Below are positions 10,804 to 23,159 of a DNA stretch of 64,000 bases, in pieces (the first letter of the stretch is position 1; each line of letters starts with the position of its first letter). The DNA is from Kalaharituber pfeilii. Lineage: Eukaryota; Ascomycota; Pezizomycetes; Pezizales; Pezizaceae. The position numbers were made by a program, and so were the translations under genes. The DNA is taken from contig WHUZ01000074.1 in NCBI GenBank assembly GCA_015179045.1, positions 62,001 to 126,000 on the forward strand, written 5' to 3'. The notes beneath the pieces were generated by a model, which was not told the DNA's origin, ran no database searches, and worked only from the letters and a program-made list of their open reading frames with translations.

Positions 10804-13800
10804 GACGCGAGAGGTACTAGTCTTATGAAATGACTGTTGGTTGATATATCGAGAGGTCCAGCTGTTGCTGGCTGGTTCTAGGCTTGCTCGGCTCATGCGT
10901 TAGGTGTAAATCTGATAGGTAGTCGCTTAGATATGGAACCGAATGTTTGTGGGAATCAACAAGGTTTCTAGGTTCTATCGCAGTGAGAATATGTGATGAA
11001 ATGAGGTGCGCAATTTGGAGGATTTAGGAGTTTGGGAAATTCAATGGAGGGGGCGATTATAATCGTATGGCCCTCTCGTGCCATGGTCTGCCACCCCACT
11101 CTACATATAGCGATGTTTACGTAATCAAGAAACCAGGCATACCCATAGCGTAGGTCACTACCAATTGCCTTCTCAAGAGCACTAGAGAATCTCTCACTAA
11201 TAACCGTTCGAATCGCTACTTATGCTTAGCTGTAATGATAATGGGCGATTGAACAAATTAACAGCCTTTGCGAATACAAGATCTAAGGAACCCTAATCCT
11301 CTCCATGTGATAATCATTGTCATCAAATTTCACTGTACCATAAATTTAAGGGGAGCAATTGTACGCTGAACAGGAGGACAACTGCATGTGGTACTGCCGA
11401 CAGATTAAACTGTTGGTAGGCTCAAGCTCCGAACATTGCAGAATATCATAACCCAAGTGCCCAATCTCATAACGTTACGAGACTACCAAGTGCCAACATC
11501 GGTTGTGGCAGCTGTTAGGCACATGCAGACCGCTGACTAAATCTACGAGACTAGCATATGCATGTGAAACGAGAGGCCTTGCCAAGCCAGACCCCTCTCC
11601 TGCTGTACCCCGCACTCTCCGCCCCCCTCAACTACTTCCTCTTCTACTTCACATTTCGTAGCAACTGCTTACTATTGCTGCATAGCGTGGTTTGGCACAG
11701 GGTTCTGTATGTAAACAATTTTACTTCGAAGTTGTGCTTTCGCACCAGCACTCAAATCTATACTCACATCTGGATGCAACTTTGTGCACCAGTCTTCACA
11801 TATATCCGCAAACTCACGCACCCCCGCATACATACGTATACATGTACTAGCAACCTAGAGGGACCTAGCAAATTCATATAACTCAAGAGACGTTTTTTGT
11901 CAGAATGTGTGACAGAACTGTTAGGGATATCGATATAGGGTATCAATGTTTGGAAGTCGAATTCTACGCTCTCTACAATTTTCATACATGTGATCGTAGG
12001 GATTCCGCCAGTAGTATTATCCTCCTCAGCAGTGCTATACCTAGTGCTAGTCAGACTGCTACACCTAATGTCCTGCAAGTCGCAGTAGCTGCAGCAAGTG
12101 TGACAGCAGTCAGCTCGCTCACTTGCTCGTAGCATACGAATGCGCATTCAGGTGCAGACTCCCATTTATTGGTTCATAGGAATAGCTTGAAAGAATTACA
12201 CAATGTGGAATTCTTCCACTCACAAAGCTTAAATTTCGGAGCTAGAACTACCGCTGGATTTGAATGAAGTACTGGTCTCTAGCCCGCTAAAAACTCTAGT
12301 TCGCATGAAAGTACCGCCGGGAACTGCTCTCCCTCTCTAACTCCTTGTCTTTCAATTCCGAACCAACACGAACATAGTTTTCTCTGGTTTGGAAGGGCTA
12401 GGCCATGGCAGGGTATTGTCTAGGATGCATGGATGGCATAGTTAGAAGCTGATCACCGGAAAAGCTTGTATAAAATACCGGTAGCATTATTTATGTAGAG
12501 CAATTACATAAGGGATCGGTACACGCTATTCAAGACAGATTTAGCTTCCTGGAAGCTGCCGGTGCTACGGAAGCCTTGGAAATCGCGAGACATGCAGCTG
12601 AGCCCTCCGCCTTATCATTTTCCAGTCTGCCATACCTTTCGCTGCAAACTCTACAATGCACTGTCACTACAGGACTCACTCAATGCATTACTTCTCCGTA
12701 TCAAATTTGAACTGAAAACAAGAGATCGTGGTAAACGTCGATCAGGTTTCCGTTAGACCTGCATTGATCGACATTGAGAAACACACATGAAAATACTCAA
12801 TACAAGAAAATCCTGAATTTCAATTTGCTATAACTTTCGCCCCTGCTGAATGGTTCCTGCGCATTCATTGGTATGTTCAAGGTTTGCGCATGCGAAAAAG
12901 AACTCCATGTACGCTTGGCTGGTATCATGAACTCGTCAATTTCGTTGCATTACAGTACCTCGTGGGGTGTAACGTAGCCGAGGTTTTCATTTGGCTGCAT
13001 GTCTCGCCTCATCCTTGGATTGGGGTTCATCGATGGAGTACTACAACCTGTAGCAACAGCACACGAAGATCTGATTATATGGTATCCTGGGTGCATGAAC
13101 AAGCATGTAAGGAAGTTCCAGATAACCATGCTGCCGGTATATTAGAGTTATCGAGTTACTCCAGAAACTCGCATTTCTATGAGGGAGCAGCACGTGGAAT
13201 TGATGAGAGCGCATATGAATGGAGAAATAAAATGATTGTGAGGGTTGGAAATCCATGAGTCGCAATTAGAGCGTTCAAGGATATTAGATGAATATCAAAG
13301 TCACGATATGTTTCTCTGTCAGCAAGTATCCTCTTCCCTGTATGAATTAGTTTCGGCTCTGGCGATATCTTTCGACTGTCCTCTGTATGCAGATACCCTA
13401 AAGCGAACATGGAACAAGAAAGAATCACCCAGTTCCAGAAACTAGCTAGGTAACTGATTGGTCATACGGTGAAGTTGCAAATACTTAGAGCAATAAATAA
13501 TTTCGCGGATGTTTTCTGCGCTCAGAGTGATTCTACCATACTATGCACATATAGTGACAGCCACAATTGCATAGTTTTGAGCAGAAAGGTTGTGGGAGAA
13601 TTACTAGACACAAATCAGGTATCTCTCGTGCTCTTAACGGAGTTTTAAAGTGGTTCCTGTATAGTCGGAGATATCCAAAATCCTCCGCCATTCTGGGTGT
13701 CGTTCAATATATACCTGTTCCAGAGCAGACTGGGACTGCATTGAGAACAAGCAACTTATTATGAATGGTTACGGCGTGCCTTGACAAGGAGGAGGTGGTA

Positions 13801-14160
13801 GCCTGAATATCATAACAGGAGGTGTTGGTGCGATATGTTGTGGAGAAGCTGACGTATTGCGAAAGTACACGCTTGGAATTGGTGATAAGGGAGGACAGAT
13901 GGCACGTGAGGGAGTTCATGGGTATTTATCTGCATTGTCATTCTCACAATTGCACTCGTACCCACGCATCGCATGGCTTCATTCCACATCTTGGTAGGCA
14001 TCTTCGTACTTGCTGAGGAGTTGAAGCAAGCGGTCCTAGACACTGTACCTGTCTTACATCCGTTCCGCCAGCTCCCCACAATTCTGGTCATCGAAGGTGG
14101 TAGTTGATACTATCCGTCGTCTTACGTTGGTCCCTTCGACCAGAAAGCAGTGGCTGAAGA
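10804..14160. other. no recognisable feature
   Basis: Several frames of 60-130 codons occur (for example 12884-13258 plus, 11764-12147 minus). None shows a domain, low-complexity gene signature or plausible splice partner that I recognise. No repeat termini seen. Confidence 0.45.
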
Positions 14161-14186
14161 ACGACGGTACTTAAGTGTCAATCACG

Positions 14187-14450
14187 CTCGCATTATTATT
14201 ATTATTATTATTATTATTTTCTCCCTTCTTTTTATATCGTGTAACTCCGCTTACGCCTACTCGCCATGGCAGGGCCCTGGACCGAACCCTCAATGCCCGG
14301 AAGCAGGCAAACGCACCCAGAATACAAAAAATCCCATCCCGCTTTCTTCCTCTCAAAGCGCAAAACTAAAAATGAAAAAGGTAAAAATAAAAACAGATTG
14401 CTCCAGTCCCACTAGAATTTAATTATATGGAACTGGAGCATTACAGGCCA
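14187..14450 (-). mobile_element. family-B LINE 3' end with (ATT)n tail
   Basis: An (ATT)n run at about 14191-14217 takes the place of poly-T. It is followed by TCGTGTAACTCCGCTTACG and GCCATGGCAGGGCCCTGG, the family-B 3' hairpin read on the complement. The copy continues for about 250 bp and is homologous to 26235-26475, including the CCCGGAAGCAGG block. Orientation is minus. Confidence 0.65.
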
Positions 14451-14699
14451 TCTCAGGGAGATGCTGGACAACCCTCTCCCCCTGCTCAGAATTGAACCGG
14501 GGCCCTCAATTCTACCCTCTCCATGGCGTTTTTGGTTACCTCCGTAGCTGGAGACCACAGCATTCCACTTCAGCTAAGGCGTAGGTCAGTTCGATTCTTA
14601 GTATAATTCTGGACCCATTTGACAGCGGCGCTAGCGCAAAATAGCAGCTCCATCCCCAGCAGGACCAGCATCGCCAGCAGCACCGGCAGCGACATGTAC

Positions 14700-14810
14700 A
14701 GTGCAAATTGCGTCCTCGCATCCCCCTTTGAGAGAGCTGAACAGCTGCTCCAAGATGTCCACTTTTCTTTCCGTTCTCTTGTACTTCCACGCCCACTTAT
14801 GGGTGGTTCA
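14700..14810 (+). repeat. inverted-repeat arm paired with 16255-16370
   Basis: About 100 bp around GAGAGAGCTGAACAGCTGC and CCAAGATGTCCACTTTTC is repeated, diverged and inverted, at 16255-16370. The arms flank the decayed LINE ORF2 at 14970-16260. They could be two copies of one repeat in opposite orientation; no termini or TSD are defined. Confidence 0.4.
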
Positions 14811-14969
14811 TGCCTGCCCTCCATGCGCTCGCGTAATAAATTGTGCTCTGAACCTCACAATCCGCACAAAATTTGGTCATATCTCTGTGTTCTCACATAC
14901 GCACGTACATTTAGGCTGGCATCCTATATTCGCATGACCTCGAAGGTCGAATTCAGCATAGCAACTCAG

Positions 14970-16260
14970 TACTCAGGAGGTGGGAGAGGCCGGAAATCCC
15001 GAAAAGACACGAGGAATAGTGCCAAAGCAAAGAATTTTTACCGGAACCACAAGTATCATACGATATTGTAACGGAAAAGGGATACTTGAAAGGGTGGCAG
15101 AGGAGAACTGGTATTTTGGAACGGAAAGTGGAGATGGAGGTATGTGGAAAACGTCAAATAGCTGGACGCAATCTTCGATGCGACGCTGTATTCCGACATA
15201 CATCGGAAAGCACGGAAAGAGAGAGAGAGAGCAAGAAATATGTTGAAAGCTTTTGCCGGGGTAGGAAACAGAGAGTGGGGACTGAGCCTGAAGAGCTGCA
15301 GACAGCTATGTACTGGGCGTAATATGGGCAATCGAGATGTGGGGTTCGGATATAGGATAGAGAGGGCAGAAGAAGCGGAGGAAAGAAGTGGAAAAGCTGC
15401 AGTACTAGGTGCTGAAGAAGGCAACGGGCGTAGGACATGGTGCAGCAAAAGAACTGGATCGCTGGGGTTGAGAAGCCGGAAGTGATATTGCAACCGAGAT
15501 TTGTGGCAAGTAGCATCGGCGATCCGGAAAGATGCGGAGACGTGTACACTGCGGATTTCCGAGGAGAAGAGGAGGTGGTGAAAGGAAGGATTGGAAGGAC
15601 TGGGGAATCAGATGGGCAAAAGAGAAGAATGGTTCCGATCGGTCACAGGGAGAATACAGAGTAAGGTTAGCTATATCATGCCAGCCGATGTGGAAAAGAT
15701 GTCATGGGAGGGAAACTGCCCACAAATTGAGATTGAAGAGGTAACAGGTGAAAGGAGGAAAATAGGGGGAGAACAGTGGGATAGTTCCAAATATATGCCA
15801 TGAAGGAGAAAGCAAGAGTCTATACTGATTGCAGAGTGAATCAGAAGGACAGCATAGGAGTGGAATATTGGAAATGGGATGGAGGGGGGAGAGGTGATGG
15901 GGACTGGAGGTACTATATAGGACAGCGAGATGAGAGGGATGTCAATGGGACTGGGAACGGTCGCAGGAATACCTGTAACCCTGATTGGGGACTCCGAGTA
16001 GCTGTAGCCGCAGTGCTTGAATCCGGTAAAAAGAGGAAAGGCCAGGACTAAGGACCTGAGGGACGTTGTGAAGAAATCATGCAAAGATAAAAGCAGAGCA
16101 ATGAAATAAAGTAAATGTGAGCAAAAGCACACAGAGATAGAAGGGAACGAAAGAGCAGACCCGCACGCAAAGAAAGCCGACAAAAAAGAGGGGACGGACA
16201 ACAGTCACGGAAGGAGCTGCGTCAGATATGGAAGCACTACAGGTCAGCGAGGAACTGGGA
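14970..16260 (+). pseudogene. Tad-like LINE ORF2 relic (RT C-terminal part and RNase H)
   Basis: Across three plus frames the sequence reads as the part of a fungal LINE ORF2 downstream of the RT fingers/palm. First come blocks like GVGNREWGLSLKSCRQLCTG and VAGVEKPEVIL. An RNase H domain follows: VYTD near 15815, and HTEIEGNERADPHAKKAD near 16130-16182, matching the family motif HxGIxGNExAD. Many stops and frameshifts show it is dead. No hairpin tail was found at its end. Confidence 0.6.
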
Positions 16261-16499
16261 GAGGTATAGACACCCGGAAGTGGGTGGAGAAGTAGGAAAA
16301 GAGAGAGGACGTTGATATCTTGGAACGGCGGTTCAGCTCTCTGAAAGCATGATGTAGTGAGTTAAGAGGTGCATATGCGTGCGTGCGAGATGTCAATCTC
16401 GCCTTTCGCTGATGCTGTGGTTTTTGCTGGTTATGCTGTTTTCCCTGGCACTGCACTAACATGACTGCCAAATTGAAAACTTCGTGACTGCGTACTTGA

Positions 16500-18746
16500 G
16501 GAAATCGGAATCGGAGGTACAGACTCGCCAGACCCCATTTAACAATGATTTGGTATCAAGAAGGAACCTCCACTGAGTAAGGAGGAAGGGTAGGTGCTCA
16601 TGTCAATACACTAAGATGGATGGAGACATTGAGGAATGTGCATGCCTGCACCCCGCCACGCTTTAGGGGACGAACCGAGGGAGTCACGTTCAATATGCCG
16701 ATTGATTGAGGGGGCCGAACTTCGACGTTGAAGACAGTGTATGATGAGCTGGACTTGCCGATCGATCAGGAGGCAGAGTGAACAGTTGGTCTGCAAACTC
16801 GCAGGAGACCCTGGTGCATGGAATCAGTCATGCTGTACCGGTTAACCTGGGAGGGGGTAGCATCGCAAACTGCAATTTCTTCGACATGGATGAGCCGCCT
16901 CAAGACGTGATGTCGGAGGTGGAAGCGGCGTATTAGGGCGAAGCATGATAATCGGAACGATCGCAGCTGTTACACGACCATATACGACGCAGATGGGAAC
17001 TCCGCAACATTTTCTTCCGTACTAGCAAACCACGAGCGAAACGGAAGCAGGGGGAGATTTGCTGGCGGCGAGGGGGGGGGGGGAGGGGGAGAATCATGTC
17101 AGTTGGAATCCCGGTATAGGCTAACCAAGTATCATCGTTTGCAGTAGGACTAGAGATGCATTGCGATGACTGGAGTGATTTTTCTGGGCTGATGGTGGGG
17201 GAAAGAGGGTGTGTGAAAATATTGAGCGCGGAGATGCTAGAATACCTGAGCATCAATGGTGGCAGCACACTTACCCTGTACAAGCGGAAGAAAGATGAGG
17301 TTTGCCCAGTGAATAGGTCTCATGAGGGCGAGTTGAAGCCAGGAGGAGCGGAGGATTGCAAGAAGTTGATCAAGAAAGCAGTTAACGAGGAGGGTGGGGG
17401 GGGTAGGGGCGAAGGTACTCGCAATGGATATCTCCGAATTCTCGTTTATATCCCAGGGATCCGCGACTTTTGCCAGAGCAGGTGAAAAAAGGTTAAATGT
17501 GGAACCAGACTGTCTGTTTGATGCCAGGTGTTGAGGTGGACGTCCTGTTGAAAGTGCTATACAATCGACAGGTTACCATCGCATTTCATTTCACTGAAAA
17601 GGGCAGATTCATCTACCAGATCGAGCCATCGCATGACGTACCGACGATTCCACACCACCCATGGCAGGTGCCGCGCTTCCGGACCCCAAAAGACTGGACT
17701 GTGGGGGCGCCGGAATGCAGCTTTGGGCCTTATCAAAGTCCATGGTTCCTGGTGCCAAAGAAGAGCGGAAAGTATCGATTAATTAACGCCGCGCAACGGC
17801 TCAACGCCGTGATCATCAACAACGCACGCTTACCCCCCTCCTCTGCTGATGAGTTCAGTAAAGGAATACACCGGATATCCGCTGATTTCGCTTCTGGATC
17901 TCTTCTATGCGTACGATCAATGCATGCTAGCTCCCGAAATTGAGAGATATGACCATACTCATGGCGCTATTTGGACTGTTGAGAATGACCACGCAACTAC
18001 AGGGTGGCACCAACTCAAAGAAGACCTCCCGAAACTGGTTTTTGGATCTGGAAGGCACGCCGATGGAGGGGTAAGAAAATACGTCCTGGAGGCTATCTTC
18101 CCGCTGGATCGCATGCTTTCTGATACTGGGCGAGCCAGTGGGTCGATCTCCGATGAGAAGAGCGGGTTTTTGCAATCGAGGCATCAAACTGGTAGCATAG
18201 GCGCGCATAAACGGGACTCCTGAAGAAATGAAAGTGAGAAAGGTCCTAAACTAGGAGGGCGTGCCAGGGCGTCACGGGATGCGAAAGGGTTTCATCCGGT
18301 CTTTGCGTCTATTATCGGATTTGGAATAAAAGAATTTGAATCGATACACCGGCTGTTGAGAAGGAACTCAGGCGCGCACTTTGAGTTGCGGCGTAATGAG
18401 CAGGAGAATGCCATGGATGTACTGAACACACACTTCCGTGGCAGCATTGAAGCAATCGATTACGAGAGTTCCGGGAAAATCGTCCTATCGACGAGTTCCT
18501 CGCGTTAGGGTTGGGAAGGGGGGGGGGGGGGGATATTACAGCAGGGGGATCTGGAAGGTAAGAGAAAAACGCTATTTATCGCAGTGTGAGAGTTGACTCT
18601 GGAGGGCTGCAGAGTAACGCTATGATTTCCGGCAAAATCGAGTGCAGAGGACTTCTGAAGGCGCTCGAGGAACTTCGTTTCTACTTATAGGGCGTTCGAT
18701 TTTTCGTGGAGATAGATGCAAAGACAATCGGGAATCCGTTAGTGGT
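16500..18746 (+). pseudogene. Ty3/gypsy pol relic: spacer, reverse transcriptase, start of RNase H
   Basis: The clearest block is 17640-17830: PRFRTPKDWTVGAPECSFGPYQ, then WFLVPKKSGKYRLINAAQRLNAV, the N-terminal RT region of fungal gypsy elements. It shifts frame into GYPLISLLDLFYAYDQCMLAPE near 17880. A degenerate connection domain follows near 18330-18500 (SIHRLLRRNSGAHFELRR, AIDYESSGKIVL). RNase H-like sequence near 18655-18740 ends in an acidic VEIDAKTIGN stretch. The frame is broken repeatedly and the YxDD palm is not recognisable. A G-run occurs near 18519-18532. The copy stops at the tail-A insert at 18747. A matching integrase half lies 4.4 kb downstream. Confidence 0.75.
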
Positions 18747-18803
18747 TTTTTTTTTTTTTTTTTATCATTAATCGCTTTCCGCCCTAAGGGCTATGGCGAT
18801 ATT
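18747..18803 (-). mobile_element. tail-only family-A retroposon (~57 bp)
   Basis: Poly-T, then ATCATTAATCGCTTTCCGCC and the family-A hairpin complement ending GGCGAT, and nothing more. Flanking CGTTAGTGGT (18737-18746) and CGTAAGTGGT (18804-18813) differ at one base and are read as an aged TSD. It sits at the end of the gypsy RNase H relic. Confidence 0.7.
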
Positions 18804-19376
18804 CGTAAGTGGTTGTTGGCTTTCATGAGGTATACCCCGCTTCATATTTGGATGCATGTATGTTGAAGATCAGTCAGAACGTACAGTACCCAATGAGCCA
18901 TGGTCGTGAGTGGGCGCCGTCAAGACATAACTAGGCTGGGGTCAGCTGGACTGTGAGAACAACGTCTGGTGAACCGCACGGCCCTAGGCCAGTAAGACTG
19001 TTGTCGTGTTAAGCTGGGAAGTTTTGTTGTTTTTTTTTCTATTGGTTTTTGGGTCGAGCGTACGCAAGACGGCACGTTCGGGATATTCCGATCAGTTCTG
19101 TGGAACTCAATCCTTCAAATGAGCTGAGCGAGACTATGAAACTCCACCCACACACAGAGAGCGTAGGCCATAGTAGAAGCAGCACCCGTCATTTGGAATT
19201 GCCGTCCCGATGCCTACATATATAGCGATGCAAAAATTTCGTGTTCAGAGGTTATTATGACTCCCTTGGACCTAACTCCTCTCAGGGCCCTGTTCGAACC
19301 ATCGTGCGAAAGCAGCAGCCAACCAGCAGCGAACCAGTTGCACTGAACCTTTTATAAAAGCTCCAACAACCATTTC

Positions 19377-21880
19377 ATGTCCTCCGACACTCCGACACAA
19401 AGCTACCAGCAGCCACCTAGGAACGAGCCTCAACATGACATAGCAGACAATACATACGGTGCATACGAATTCCGAAAGTCTGTTCAGATAAAGCGTTGCC
19501 TATGGCCTCTCGCACTTCGATTCTTCGCGACATGTCTCTCCATTGGTGTTCTCTGCATATGCTTAAGGGAATTCCAACAATTCGGTCTCTTGGATAAGCC
19601 AAAGCAACGGAGCTTCAACACGTTGGCGATCTTACTTTCTGGTATTATGAGTTTAGCCATTGGATCGATGTTTGGAATTTTAGGCGCAATTCTCAGATGG
19701 CCTCTGCTCGCAAGAGCGAAATACAGTGTGCGCGATGTGAGTTTCGCAACAGCCACACCTCTTAATTGCTCCGCTGTTAAAGGTATTGGCAAAAGCTTAC
19801 CCACCATTGAGACTAGGTTGATCTTATTTTAAGCATCCAGAATCCAACAGGCTCCTGGGCGTTGGTTTGGGAGCATACACGAGAAGGACGATGGACTCTA
19901 ACAAGCACCATAGTGTTCATCTTTCTCATCATCACTGTCATCGGTCGTCTTAGCGTTGCTGGGTTCGGGCTTACATTCAACTTGGCGGATGAACCCAACA
20001 GATATTACCCAATCCGTATATCCGACTGGTCCCTAGGGGTAGTAGGTGATCCTTGGTGGCTTACACCAATTGAAACCAACTACGGTATACTAGAATCTGC
20101 CCATGACTTAATGATAAATTACATTGAGAACTCTAGGGAAAATAGTAAGTTTATGTCTTAGGCAATTATACCACATACGCCTAGAGGTATCGTCATATCA
20201 GGAACATACCCTCTAATAATGACAACCAAGTATCTCTGCTAATGAATATGATAGCGGAACTTTTGACAGGCTATGCCAGCAAGGGATTGAACAAATTTAC
20301 CCGGGAGTTGCCCGAACATTTCGGTCAGGATTATGATGCCTGCAGTGATTCCGAGGGGAACTTTTCTCAAATGCTAGAGTCGTTGAGTAACCACATGACC
20401 ATGAGAGGCGCAAACATGACTGTTGATGTCAAAGAGAAGACCGTAACCGTCACTTACGAATATGCGTTGCTCGAATTTCAGGATCAAATCGTCGAATCAA
20501 CCCTTAGTGCCAAACGTACGCCCTCAAAGGTCACAATCAAATCATCCACTACCTGCTCCAGTGCAATCAAAGTGGTATGGGACGTGTTGGACCCTGAAGT
20601 GCCAATGTACTATCTGCTACCTGATGACCCAACTCTCCATTGTTGGTAATCCTTTGCTGTTAAACTTTCATCAATTTTTCTGTAATTATAAATGCGAGGT
20701 CGCATGCTAACATACATGAATCTGGAAAGTCATCACGAATATCACCGCAAAAGAGCTGCAAGTTCCATTTGTTCAAGCAATGTTGATCATGAACGATGAC
20801 CTCCGGGGCCGCTGGGTTCAAAGCTGGACTCAGGTCTCTGCATGGTTGTCCATTATGCCACCTGAATACACCGCTGGGTCATTTCCATACAATAGTTGGA
20901 TATCTCGTAAGTGGGATCATTTCGTAACCTCACGAATCAGACGGCTTGCTAAATTTCTCATATATCTATTTCATCCTCTGGCAAACGAGTCTGAGTGCCT
21001 GGTTTGGACGTGTACGTCCAAACTCGCGGGCGGTCAGAACCAGGGGATTTTAAATCTGCCGATTGGCGACGAAACGGCTTTTCAAGTACAATCTCTCCTC
21101 GGGTTCGGAATTCTTCATCACTATGACGACAAACGGAACGCGACATACGGAGATATGGAAGGTTTGCTCTATGTGAATGTGAGCGTGCTCGCTTACATGA
21201 ACTTCGTAAAGCACGTCGATGTTCAGAACGGTTTCCGAGAAATACAAGAAATGACTTCGCATTGTACGGCGGATGGAGAAACTGCAATATCCGTGCTACC
21301 GCAAGTTTTTATGGCGGCAGTCCTTGCTAGGAATCCCGTACTCGCCGTGGCTGCTGCGGACGAGGGTTTGCCCAAAATCAACCGCGATGGGGATGATGCA
21401 AATGATTATAGTGTGCTACGAACCACTTTAGATGTCAAGTGGGAGTGGGTGTATAGAACCGCTGCAGCGATTCTAGTGGGTGAAATAGTCGCGGTCTTTA
21501 TTGTCCTCTGGTATAGTCACTATCATCGGACCATCATTGTCCGGGATGTAGACAGCATTCTTTCCATTGCCAGATTGTTAAACACGCTCACGTCACGAGA
21601 AGAAGTTAAGAACATGAGTTTGGAATCAGGTGTGATGTTGGCGGAGACTCTGGATCGCGCTGCCGGAATAAATGGGCCAAGGAGACGGATTGCCTACGGT
21701 ACAAGAAGGGTAATACCCGGGAACGCAAGGAGCTTGCGAGTGGTTGATCTCAACAGCGATGTGGAGCAGGAATTTCCAGAAGGGAAAGTTTATGTTGGGT
21801 TGCCCGAAAAGAAAGGCAGAAGGCTGTGGGTGCATGCATATCCCCCCAAGAACTACCTCTTTTCTTTGGTGCTGATGTAG
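19377..21880 (+). CDS. uncharacterised fungal multi-pass membrane protein, about four exons
   Basis: Exon 1 is 19377-19736. Intron 1 is 19737-19816 (GTGAGT...CTAG) and restores frame as ...YSVRD-VDLILSIQNPTGSW. Exon 2 is 19817-20144. Intron 2 (20145-20230, GTAAGT...AAG) joins to ISLLMNMIAELLTGYA. Exon 3 runs to about 20641-20645. The last junction is unclear: the GTAATC donor does not keep phase with the AG at 20728-20729. Exon 4 runs to the stop at 21880. Hydrophobic segments lie at about residues 45-65 and 80-105 (exon 1), in STIVFIFLIITVIGRLSVAGF (exon 2), and in AAAILVGEIVAVFIVLWYS near the C-terminus. The layout resembles a large fungal family of plasma-membrane or secretory proteins of unknown function. 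It lies between the RT and integrase halves of gypsy relics, yet looks far better preserved than they are. Function not assigned. Confidence 0.65.
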
Positions 21881-22535
21881 CTTGTAGGGGCTGGTTTCGA
21901 GACCTGATAGCGCAGCGACCGCATGCTACGCCTGATAAGTTATGATGGACGCGACAATTAGCGTGTCAATTGTAAGGTTTTGGGAATACCAGGTGAAGTT
22001 ACATGTACATAGGTGGAGCCAATGATTGAGGATGGCCGGGAATACCATCTCAGTATGGTCAACACGCATTGTAATGAATTTTCTGGCCCATTGAGGGGCG
22101 CCTCTTTAGAAATGATTGAGTTTTCGATGAAGGCCCAGGTTCCATAACTGAGCGGCTGGCCAGCTAAGTAACTGCTCGGTCTTGTTCCTTTTCTTTTTTT
22201 GTGGTAGCTCTCTGAACCCAAATTTGCCCTACGCGCTACGGCCTCCATCTCTCGCGACACCTACTAGTTGAAGATCTTCTAAGGCCGTCTGGAAGTCCAT
22301 GTCCAATGTCATCCCCATCGAGATCGCTGCTGCTCGTACGCCAGCTTAATAAACCCTCATCAGATCTACGCAAGCCGGATAGCTTGCTTATATAAAATCT
22401 GCTCGCATTCGACATCAAGCACGTTGAGAGCAAGAAGCATGAGGGTCCGGATGTGCCATCTAGACACCGAAGGTAGGCCGGCTCGGATTAGTGGCCCAGA
22501 GGACCTAGAGGACGTTATGCACACGCGGACTTGCA
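21881..22535. other. no clear feature
   Basis: Downstream region of the membrane-protein gene. It merges into sequence that may be the 5' part of the LINE fragment starting near 22540. No termini identified. Confidence 0.4.
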
Positions 22536-22539
22536 CTCG

Positions 22540-23148
22540 TAGCTGAGTTAGCCGGGACGTGGCGGTCATGTGGGTAAAAGGCCACAAGGGTGTCCACGGC
22601 AACACAGAAGCAGACCGAGCGGCCAAAGTCGGCACCTGCCTCCAATACCAAGAGGAGGTCATAACCGAAGCCGGACTCAAACAACAAGCCAAAGCGGACA
22701 GAGCTGAGGAAAGAAACAGACTAAGGCTGTCGTACAGACCCTTACAAAGGCTAGGGCATAAAACTGCCACCCTGGCGGGCATCATTGGAGGCAAGGGCCT
22801 ACGGGCGTGGAAACACAGGATGGGGACAGCGGACAGCCCAGACTGCCGCTGGTGCGGCGAGGACCACGAGACGACGCAACACATACTGACGAACTGCCGG
22901 GTGTGGAAACAGAAATGCCCCCGAGGCATTGACGACCTCCGTCACCCAAAGACAGACAAGGACGAAGACAGAGACAAGTTGTGGGAACTACAGTAATGGA
23001 ATGGGCAGGGAAGTAGGGAACAGGGCGCGCTTCACTTTGGTTTTTAGTCCCCTTTCTTTCCTTTATATACTCAATCTCATGTATTTAGCACCTCGCCCAT
23101 AGCCCATAGGGCGGCACGCGAGTAATGATATAAAAAAAAAAAAAATCT
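22540..23148 (+). pseudogene. LINE ORF2 C-terminus (RNase H end plus CCHC-like finger) with family-A tail
   Basis: The plus frame from about 22559 reads WVKGHKGVHGNTEADRAAK (RNase H end), then LSYRPLQRL. The C-terminal finger follows (CRWCGEDHETTQHILTNC), typical of Tad-like LINE ORF2 C-termini. The frame closes at 22996. The 3' UTR and hairpin CTCGCCCATAGCCCATAGGG sit at 23090-23125 with a short poly-A. An in-frame stop just upstream (22544-22546) and missing RT show that the copy is truncated. No convincing TSD (only CTCGCAT at both sides). Confidence 0.8.
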
Positions 23149-23159
23149 CGCATGCAATA

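Noticed and set aside
10804..14160. Frames of 60-130 codons as possible genes
   Set aside because: No domain, splice pattern or paralogue in the window supports any of them.
14700..16370. Inverted pair as TIRs of one element
   Set aside because: Arms are diverged and lack a defined end or TSD; kept only as a repeat.
22402..23155. CTCGCAT as TSD of the LINE at 22540-23148
   Set aside because: Seven bases only, and the 5' end of the insert is not defined.
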